Positions 58,221-64,000 of a stretch of 64,000 nt of DNA are shown piece by piece. Origin of the DNA: AC-32 sp963765785. GTDB lineage: Bacteria > Actinomycetota > Thermoleophilia > Gaiellales > Gaiellaceae. A program made the position numbers and the translations under genes. The notes beneath the pieces are model-generated. The model made no database searches. It saw only the letters and a program-made list of their open reading frames with translations, and was not told where the DNA came from. Positions within the stretch are counted from its first letter, which is position 1. Each line of letters starts with the position of its first letter. The stretch lies in assembly GCA_963765785.1 (NCBI GenBank), contig CAVXXW010000019.1:282790-346789 (forward strand), read 5' to 3'.

Positions 58221-58886
58221 ATGCGGTCGACGGCCTGGAAGATCGGCGGGGTGGCCCTCGGCATCGCCGTGGCGGGGATCCTGATCGGCTTCTACGTCGC
58301 GGACTGGCTCCTCAGCGCACCGCCCACGTACGACGCGCAGACGAGCAAGACGAGCGCGAAGATCACGATCCAGACCGTCGCTGCCGTGGGCCCGCAGCTC
58401 TCCGCGAACCCGGACTGGGTCTCGTACCTGATCCGCAAGCCGTCGGGGAGCTGGGAGCGAAGCACGATCTGGACCGTGCCGGCTCACGCGCTCGTACACG
58501 TCACCCTCTACCAGTTCGACGGCAACAGCGGCCTCCGCAATCCGTTCCTCGCCAGGACGCAGGGGCTCGTCGGCCAGGCGACGCTCGACGGCAAGCCGTT
58601 CGCGCAGATCAACCCGGACGACGCTTCGCACACGTTCGCGATTCCCCAGCTCGGGGTCCTCGTGCCGCTCGAAGGCGTGCCCGACAACGCGAAGAAGCAG
58701 TGCGGCTTCGCGCCCTGCGACCCGGCGAGCATGGCGCATCACACGATCACCTTCACCTTCCGAACCGGGAAGAAGGGCAAGTTCCGCTGGCAGTGCTTCG
58801 TCCCCTGCGCCGCGGGGTTCCAGTTCGGGTTCGGCGGCCCGATGCAGACGATCGGCTACATGGACGGCTTCGTGAACGTGGTCTAG
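58221..58886 (+). CDS. Membrane-anchored cupredoxin-like protein at the head of the oxidase operon
   Basis: A 221-residue protein with one N-terminal membrane segment (WKIGGVALGIAVAGILIGFY) and a cupredoxin-type domain. The copper-type residues are H137 (SHTFAIP) and Cys pair C192, C196 (WQCFVPCAAGF). CuA centres have CxExCxxxHxxM; here the Glu and His positions are changed, so the copper site is probably altered. It starts the operon and is followed 4 nt later by ctaC. It may be a subunit-II paralogue or a metallochaperone. Confidence 0.75.
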   Translation: MRSTAWKIGGVALGIAVAGILIGFYVADWLLSAPPTYDAQTSKTSAKITIQTVAAVGPQLSANPDWVSYLIRKPSGSWERSTIWTVPAHALVHVTLYQFDGNSGLRNPFLARTQGLVGQATLDGKPFAQINPDDASHTFAIPQLGVLVPLEGVPDNAKKQCGFAPCDPASMAHHTITFTFRTGKKGKFRWQCFVPCAAGFQFGFGGPMQTIGYMDGFVNVV

Positions 58887-58890
58887 GACG

Positions 58891-59748
58891 ATGGCGACCC
58901 TCGACGCAACCGACAGGGACGACGTCAGGCACGGCCGGCGCGTCGTCATTCTCTGGGTCGTCCTCAGCCTGATCGCGTGGCCGATCGCGGCGTTCGTGAT
59001 CGGGCCGCTGATCCCTCCCGGCAACGGCAGCGTGCAGGCTCAGGGACAGACGCTCGACAACCAGGTGCTGATCGCCGTCTGCGCGCCGATCCTGGTCTTC
59101 GTCATCGTGGTGCTCGCCTACGAGCTGATCGTCTTCCACCAGCGGGGCTCCGCGGTGGCGGGGCGGCCTGTACGGGGTGATTCCGGGCTTCAGCTGCTCT
59201 GGATCGTGATCACGTCGGTGACCGTGCTGGGGCTCGCGGCCTTCGGCACCTACGAGCTGGTGAAGGACGGCGCCGGCGGCGGCCAGGGGCCGAGCGCGAC
59301 GTTCCTGCCGAGCAACCACAACCAGGCGATGGACGTGCAGGTGATCGGCCAGCAGTGGGAGTTCACCTACCGGTACCCCACGTACGGCGGACTCGAGACG
59401 CCGCACCTCTACCTACCGGCGCACACGTTGATCCGGCTCCACGTCACCTCGATCGACGTGATCCACTCGTTCTGGGCGGTCAACCTGGGCGTGAAGGCGG
59501 ACGCGAACCCGGGCACCGACAACGTCGTCTACGTCGAGACGAGGAACCCGCTCAAGCTCAACATCCGCTGCGCCGAGCTCTGCGGCCTCTGGCACGGCTA
59601 CATGTTCGACGGGCAGGGACGCGTGGTCTCCCCGGCGGCGTTTGCGGCCTGGATCAAGCAACAGCAGGTGCTCTACGGCCCGATCGTCAAGGACCTGCCG
59701 CCGTACTCGACGACGTACTCGCCTGAGCCGACCCTGAGGGCCGGGTGA
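58891..59748 (+). CDS. ctaC: Cytochrome c oxidase subunit II
   Basis: A 285-residue protein with two membrane segments and a CuA domain. The CuA site is complete: His in VIHSFW and CAELCGLWHGYM with Cys-x3-Cys, His and Met. It takes electrons from cytochrome c. No fused haem-c (CxxCH) domain is seen. Its stop overlaps the ctaD start (TGATG). Confidence 0.96.
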   Translation: MATLDATDRDDVRHGRRVVILWVVLSLIAWPIAAFVIGPLIPPGNGSVQAQGQTLDNQVLIAVCAPILVFVIVVLAYELIVFHQRGSAVAGRPVRGDSGLQLLWIVITSVTVLGLAAFGTYELVKDGAGGGQGPSATFLPSNHNQAMDVQVIGQQWEFTYRYPTYGGLETPHLYLPAHTLIRLHVTSIDVIHSFWAVNLGVKADANPGTDNVVYVETRNPLKLNIRCAELCGLWHGYMFDGQGRVVSPAAFAAWIKQQQVLYGPIVKDLPPYSTTYSPEPTLRAG

Positions 59749-61640
59749 TGGAGCACACCGCTCCGACCTCGCGGGTCCCGATCTGGCGCAGGCTGATCGG
59801 CTTCAACCTCCTGGCGGCGGTGCTCCTCGGCATCGGCGGGTGGTACCTCGGCTGGTACCTCGGCCACCAGATCACGGGCGCGAGCATCGACTACTTCGGC
59901 GACACCGACCAGAACGACATCGCGGTCTTCCTCGGCTACATCCTCGGCGTGATCGGGTTCCTGGTCGGCCTTGGCTTCCTCCAGTACCCGCTCGCGCGGC
60001 TGCGCGGCTACCCGCCCTCGCTGCGCGAGAAGGAGACCGAGGGGATCGGGCGCTACTTCGGCCTCTGCACCGACCACAAGGTCGTCGGCCTCCAGTACCT
60101 GTTCGGGGTCGGGCTCTTCTTCTTCATCGCGGGCCTGAACGCGATGCTGATCCGGTTCGAGCTGCTTCGCCCGACGCCCGTCTTCAACTCCGGCAACTAC
60201 CTCACGCTCGTCGGCCTGCACGGGACGATGATGATGGGGATGATGACGAGCGCGATCCTCGGCCCGTTCGCGAACTACTTCCTCCCGATCATGATCGGCG
60301 CCCGGCGGATGGCGTTCCCGCGCATCGAGTCGCTGACGTTCTGGCTCCTGATGTCGGCGGGGGTCATCCTCCTCACGACGGTCTCCTTCGGCGGCTTCCC
60401 GACCGGGTGGACCGGCTACGAGCCGCTCAACGACCAGGCCAACTACGGCATGGACGCCTACATCGTGTTCTTCGCGCTCGTCGGCGTCTCGATGTGCCTG
60501 CTCGGCCTGAACATGCTCGCGACGGTCATAACCATGCGCGCGCCGGGAATGACGTGGTCGCGCCTGCCGATCTTCGTCTGGGGCGTGGTCTCGACCGCGA
60601 TCCTCAACCTGCTGGCGCCGCCGGTGCTGATCGCGGCGCTGACGATGGCGATCCTCGACCGGACGGCACAGACGACGTTCTACATCTCGGCCGGCGGCGG
60701 CAGCCAGTACCTCTACGAGAACCTGTTCTGGTTCTTCGGCCACCCGGAGGTGTACATCCTCGCCCTGCCCGGCTTCGGCGTCGTGCTGGAGCTGCTGCCA
60801 GTCTTCTCGCGCAAGCCGCTTTGGGGCTACCGGCTGGCGGTCGCGGGGATGATGGGCGTGACGCTGCTCAGTTTCCTCGTCTGGCAGCACCACCTGTTCG
60901 TGAGCGGCATCAACAGCAACCTCCGCCCGTTCTACATGCTCTCCACGGAGCTGATCTCGATCCCGACGGGCTTCACCTTCCTGTGCGGCCTGATGACGCT
61001 CTGGCGCGGAAGCATCCGCTTCACGGTCCCGATGCTGTTCGCGCTCGCGTGGTTCTTCAACTTCCTCATCGGCGGCCTCTCGGGGATCTTCAACTCCGAC
61101 ACGCCGAGCGACACGACGGAGCACGGCAGCTTCTTCGTGATGGCGCACTTCCACTACACGATCATGGGCGGCCTCGTCTTCACGTTCTTCGCGGCGATCT
61201 ACTACTGGCTGCCGAAGATGACCGGCTACGAGCTGAACGAGCGGCTGGGGAAGATCCACTTCTGGAGCATGTTCCTCGCGTTCAACTCGACGTTTCTGCC
61301 GCTGTTCGCGGTCGGCTTCCTGGGGATGCCGCGGCGCGTGGTCACCTACTCGCCGAACCTGCAGTTCCTCAACGACTGGGTCTCGGTCTCTGCGTTCGTG
61401 CTCGGGCTCTCAATGCTCGTGTTCCTCGGGAACCTCGTCTACTCGCTCCTGTTCGCGCGCGTCCGCGCCGCGCGGAACCCCTGGGATTCGCTGTCGATCG
61501 AGTGGCAGCTGCCCTCGCCGGTGCCCGTGCAGAACTTCGACCGGATCCCGACCTTCGAAAACGACCCGTACGGCTACGGCGAGGGCGACGGAGCCGTTCC
61601 GGTCGCGCGCCCGGCTCCGGCGCCGGCGCGGGGGAGCTGA
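59748..61640 (+). CDS. ctaD: Cytochrome c oxidase subunit I
   Basis: A 630-residue haem-copper oxidase subunit. Key residues are His of GLHGTMMMG (haem a), GHPEVY (the His-Tyr cross-link and proton-path Glu), QHHLFVSG (CuB His pair) and MAHFHYTIMGG (haem a3 and a). About 12 core membrane segments are seen, plus N-terminal extras (about residues 20-75). It pumps protons. ATG 59748 overlaps ctaC by one base. Confidence 0.98.
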   Translation: MEHTAPTSRVPIWRRLIGFNLLAAVLLGIGGWYLGWYLGHQITGASIDYFGDTDQNDIAVFLGYILGVIGFLVGLGFLQYPLARLRGYPPSLREKETEGIGRYFGLCTDHKVVGLQYLFGVGLFFFIAGLNAMLIRFELLRPTPVFNSGNYLTLVGLHGTMMMGMMTSAILGPFANYFLPIMIGARRMAFPRIESLTFWLLMSAGVILLTTVSFGGFPTGWTGYEPLNDQANYGMDAYIVFFALVGVSMCLLGLNMLATVITMRAPGMTWSRLPIFVWGVVSTAILNLLAPPVLIAALTMAILDRTAQTTFYISAGGGSQYLYENLFWFFGHPEVYILALPGFGVVLELLPVFSRKPLWGYRLAVAGMMGVTLLSFLVWQHHLFVSGINSNLRPFYMLSTELISIPTGFTFLCGLMTLWRGSIRFTVPMLFALAWFFNFLIGGLSGIFNSDTPSDTTEHGSFFVMAHFHYTIMGGLVFTFFAAIYYWLPKMTGYELNERLGKIHFWSMFLAFNSTFLPLFAVGFLGMPRRVVTYSPNLQFLNDWVSVSAFVLGLSMLVFLGNLVYSLLFARVRAARNPWDSLSIEWQLPSPVPVQNFDRIPTFENDPYGYGEGDGAVPVARPAPAPARGS

Positions 61641-61643
61641 CCG

Positions 61644-62333
61644 ATGGCCGAGATCGAATGGGTCCGCGAGGGATCGACCTACGAGATCGTCGAGGCCGAA
61701 GAGCCGAAGCTGCTCTCGCGCAACCTCGCGTCCGCGGCGCACCTGTTCGCGAGCGCGACCGCGATGCTCTTTCTCGGCTTCGTCTTCGCGTACTTCTATC
61801 TCCGCGCGCTGAACAGCAATCACCTCTGGCGGCCGAAGCACGTCGACCCGTCACTGACGCTCGGCACGCTCGCGACGGCGGCGTGGGTGCTCGGCGCGCT
61901 CGTCCTCTGGCTCGGTAACCGGGACCGGAAGGCAGACCGCCGGACCCAGTGGCGCGTCAAGGGCGTGATCGCCCTCGTGCTCGGGCTCGCCGGCGTCGTG
62001 CTGCAGATCGTCGAGTGGCTCACGATCGGGTTCGGCCCCGCCGACGGCGGCTACGCGAGCGTCTACTTCGGCTGGACAGCCTTCCTCGTCTTGTTCGGGG
62101 TCGGCTCGCTGTTCTGGCTCGAGACGACGCTGGCGACGTCGATCCGCTACCGGAAGACCCTGACGGGCTCGCCTGCGCCGGGAGAGGCGTCTGGCGATGC
62201 CCACCGGCCCGGGCACGACATCGAGGATCCGCTGTCGCTCGTCCTGCCGAGCCTCGAGGCGGTGACCTTCTACTGGATCTGGTTCGCCGTGCTCGTGGTC
62301 GTCGCCTGGATCATCCTCTACCTCCTTGGCTAG
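61644..62333 (+). CDS. ctaE: Cytochrome c oxidase subunit III
   Basis: A 229-residue membrane protein with about five hydrophobic segments, including SAAHLFASATAMLFLGFVFA, AFLVLFGVGSLFWLETTLAT and LEAVTFYWIWFAVLVVVAWI, the last resembling the subunit III/IV ending. It stabilises subunit I. It lies 3 nt after ctaD. Confidence 0.9.
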   Translation: MAEIEWVREGSTYEIVEAEEPKLLSRNLASAAHLFASATAMLFLGFVFAYFYLRALNSNHLWRPKHVDPSLTLGTLATAAWVLGALVLWLGNRDRKADRRTQWRVKGVIALVLGLAGVVLQIVEWLTIGFGPADGGYASVYFGWTAFLVLFGVGSLFWLETTLATSIRYRKTLTGSPAPGEASGDAHRPGHDIEDPLSLVLPSLEAVTFYWIWFAVLVVVAWIILYLLG

Positions 62334-62342
62334 CCGGCGCCC

Positions 62343-63197
62343 GTGCCGGTTCAGGCTCCGTTCTTCCTGGTGCTCGGCGCGGCGGTGCTCTACTGGCTCG
62401 GCGGGAAGCGGCGCGGTCCGGGCCACCGCGACGACGTCGACGAGCGTCTCCGCTCGGCCGCGTTCTACGCCGGCCTCCTGTCGATCGTTCTCGCCCTCGA
62501 CCCGCCGCTCGACGACCTGGCCGACTCGCTCTTCCTCGCGCACATGACCCAGCACCTGCTGCTGCTGATGGTCGCCCCGCCGCTGATCGTGCTCTCGGCG
62601 CCCTGGCTGCGGCTGTGGCGCCCGCTGCCGCTCGGCTTCCGGCGAACGGTGGCCAAGAGCGTCGCGCGCGGGCGGTGGGCTGCTCCCCTCCGCGCGCTGG
62701 GCGGGCTGCTCGCACGACCCGTGCCGGCGTGGATCGCCTTCAACGTGGTTCTCGTCGGTTGGCATGTGCCTGCGCTCTATGACGCGACGCTGTCCAACGC
62801 GGCGGTCCACTACCTCGAGCACGCAACGTTCCTGCTTGCCGGTGTGCTCTTCTGGCTGCAGGTGTTCGACTCCCCGCCGGTTCGGGCGCGCCTGGGCTAC
62901 GGGGCCCGTGCGGTCTACCTGACGGCGGCCACGCTGGTGAGCTGGGTGCTCGCGATCGTGCTCGCGCTCGCCTCGAGGCCTCTGTACGGTGCTTACGCCG
63001 GGCTGACCCACCGGCCGGGCGGGCTCTCTGCGCTGGCCGACCAGCAACTCGCCGGAGGGATGATGTGGGTTCCGGGCTCGATCCCGTTCACCATCGCCAT
63101 CGTCTGGGCGCTGTACCGATGGCTCGAGCCGACGGCCGATCCCTCGGTCGCCGCCCGGCGGAACGGCCATCGGCTGCGGCACGCGGGCAGCCAGTGA
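62343..63197 (+). CDS. ctaG: CtaG-type cytochrome oxidase assembly protein
   Basis: A 284-residue membrane protein with the caa3-type CtaG block DDLADSLFLAHMTQHLLLLM, AFNVVLVGWHVPALYD and YLEHATFLLAGVLFW. The His residues in HMTQH, WHVP and LEH may hold copper. It helps assemble caa3 oxidase. GTG 62343. Confidence 0.92.
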   Translation: MPVQAPFFLVLGAAVLYWLGGKRRGPGHRDDVDERLRSAAFYAGLLSIVLALDPPLDDLADSLFLAHMTQHLLLLMVAPPLIVLSAPWLRLWRPLPLGFRRTVAKSVARGRWAAPLRALGGLLARPVPAWIAFNVVLVGWHVPALYDATLSNAAVHYLEHATFLLAGVLFWLQVFDSPPVRARLGYGARAVYLTAATLVSWVLAIVLALASRPLYGAYAGLTHRPGGLSALADQQLAGGMMWVPGSIPFTIAIVWALYRWLEPTADPSVAARRNGHRLRHAGSQ

Positions 63198-63219
63198 CCT
63201 TCGACCGAGAGGAGTACCG

Positions 63220-63351
63220 ATGGAGCTCGTCGTCGCCACCTTCCTGACCGCGGCGATCCTGACGTGGGCGCTGCCGATCGCCTTGCTGGCGCTGGTCGGC
63301 ATCTACTGGCTGATCGTGTTCTGGCGGCGCGGGTTCGACGAGGAGGCCTAG
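63220..63351 (+). CDS. Small membrane protein of the oxidase operon, 43 aa
   Basis: MELVVATFLTAAILTWALPI, a second short hydrophobic stretch (ALLALVGIYWLIVFW) and RRGFDEEA. GAGAGGAG precedes ATG 63220, 22 nt after ctaG. It may be a small oxidase subunit or assembly aid. Its TAG shares CTAG with the next gene's stop. Confidence 0.65.
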   Translation: MELVVATFLTAAILTWALPIALLALVGIYWLIVFWRRGFDEEA

Positions 63352-63911
63352 GGGCCAGGCCGGGCCATGATCGACGGCCGGCCGTTCGGCGTCACGACGA
63401 GAACGGCGTACATCCGCGCCTCTGACTGGCCCGGGACGAGGCTGGCGATCCGATACGAGCCCGGGCGCGCGGCCGTGAACGAGAAGCTCGCCTTGCCGCC
63501 GGGGCGAACTCCCTGCACGGGATCGGGCACCGACGCACCTGGGAACGCGAGTGTCGCGCTCCGTGCGCCCGTGACCACGGCGCACGAGGTGCGGCGGTTG
63601 CCGTGGTTCTCGAAGTGGACGACCACTCGCCAGCCACGTGGCACCGAAGCCAAGAGCTCACCGCGCCCGTAGCCGTCGAAGTTGAAGCCGTTGTTGGACG
63701 ATCCGAGGGCGCCGAGCATCGTCAGCCCGACGGTCTTCGCGGCGGCGTTCGTGACGAGAAAGCGACGCGGATCCGGTCGGCCGGGTTGATGTGGCGTCGT
63801 CGAAGTTGCCGGCTGCGAGGCCGCCACCGCTGTGCGGTGCGACGAGCACCCCGCCGCGAGGATCGCGGCGGCCGTGAGCGATGCAACAGCAATGACGTTG
63901 GAGACTCGCAC
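63348..63911 (-). CDS. Lipoprotein with sulfocyanin-like cupredoxin fold lacking copper ligands
   Basis: A 187-residue lipoprotein: signal VIAVASLTAAAILAAGCSS with the lipobox LAAGC. The C-terminal domain follows the sulfocyanin pattern, but the end reads SYRIASLVPGQSEARMYAVLVV where copper proteins have CxxPGH; Cys is Ser and His is Gln, only Met is kept. So it probably does not bind type-1 copper. GTG 63911 begins the signal; a longer ATG at 63971 adds 20 residues. It converges with the oxidase operon. Confidence 0.7.
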   Translation of the reverse strand: MRVSNVIAVASLTAAAILAAGCSSHRTAVAASQPATSTTPHQPGRPDPRRFLVTNAAAKTVGLTMLGALGSSNNGFNFDGYGRGELLASVPRGWRVVVHFENHGNRRTSCAVVTGARSATLAFPGASVPDPVQGVRPGGKASFSFTAARPGSYRIASLVPGQSEARMYAVLVVTPNGRPSIMARPGP

Positions 63912-63949
63912 GGTTTGCGGCCTCGCAATCGTAAGGCACGAGGCCGAGC

Positions 63950-63955
63950 TACAAT
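63950..63955 (+). promoter_or_regulatory. -10 box (TACAAT) for the edge tRNA
   Basis: TACAAT lies 16 nt before the 5' end of the partial tRNA. No -35 was certain. Confidence 0.5.
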
Positions 63956-63971
63956 CCGCTCCGCAGAGCAA

Positions 63972-64000
63972 GGGGCCGTAGCTCAGCTGGGAGAGCGTTT
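63972..64000 (+). tRNA. Partial tRNA cut by the window edge
   Basis: The 29 nt contain GGGGCCG (5' acceptor arm), TA and the D-arm GCTCAGCTGGGAGAGC. The anticodon is outside. It resembles an alanine or valine tRNA start, but the identity cannot be told. Confidence 0.8.

Overview
The window is a GC-rich actinobacterial chromosome segment. Deep-branching Actinobacteria such as the Thermoleophilia (Gaiellales/Solirubrobacterales) are my best guess, by inference only. The reasons are strong G/C at third codon positions, frequent GTG/TTG starts, many genes whose start codon lies 6-8 nt after a TANNNT -10 box (leaderless mRNAs), and the gene order tig-clpP-clpX / valS-folC-ndk-mreBCD-mrdA-rodA-rne-rplU-rpmA-obg-nadD-rsfS, which matches the Streptomyces order. 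Streptomyces has proBA between obg and nadD and usually two clpP genes; here there are no proBA and one clpP.

Layout. 1-8050: end of a beta-propeller gene, a cyclic-nucleotide-binding protein, a NUDIX hydrolase, trxA, ileS, and a MarR regulator divergent from a three-gene ABC exporter operon. 8050-13600: a very large multi-GAF sensor kinase with a single-domain response regulator, a CAP-domain protein and tRNA-Pro. 13550-16110: an MFS transporter and a divergent MocR regulator. 16100-26460: a 1270-residue cyclase/ATPase/TPR protein divergent from a 2140-residue secreted protein with VWA domain, AQGSI pentapeptide repeats, a clan-CD-like (gingipain-type) peptidase and a PxKF-like end. 26450-29410: small housekeeping genes and tRNAs. 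29365-31746: a decayed integrative element in tRNA-Arg(TCT), bounded by 47-bp direct repeats. 31750-33190: small genes and four tRNAs. 33180-56480: protein quality control, tRNA charging, cell shape, RNA decay and ribosome genes. 56480-64000: a SCO1-like protein, an orphan response regulator and a caa3-type cytochrome oxidase operon, ending in a tRNA cut by the window edge.

How the genes work together. MreB/C/D, PBP2 and RodA form the elongation machinery. Trigger factor, ClpP and ClpX cover folding and proteolysis. RNase E, L21, L27, Obg and RsfS belong to RNA decay and large-subunit maturation. The oxidase block has subunits I-III, a CtaG assembly factor, a SCO1-like copper protein, an extra cupredoxin-like protein and a small membrane protein.

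Most unusual points: the giant secreted protein and its repeats; a histidine kinase whose H-box has Arg in place of the phosphoacceptor His; a candidate HEPN protein inside the tRNA-Arg element; four single-base frameshifts clustered in obg and nadD, more likely sequence errors than decay; a remnant of a second rpmA 3' end; a large hairpin just before rne; and cupredoxin-like proteins that have lost copper ligands.
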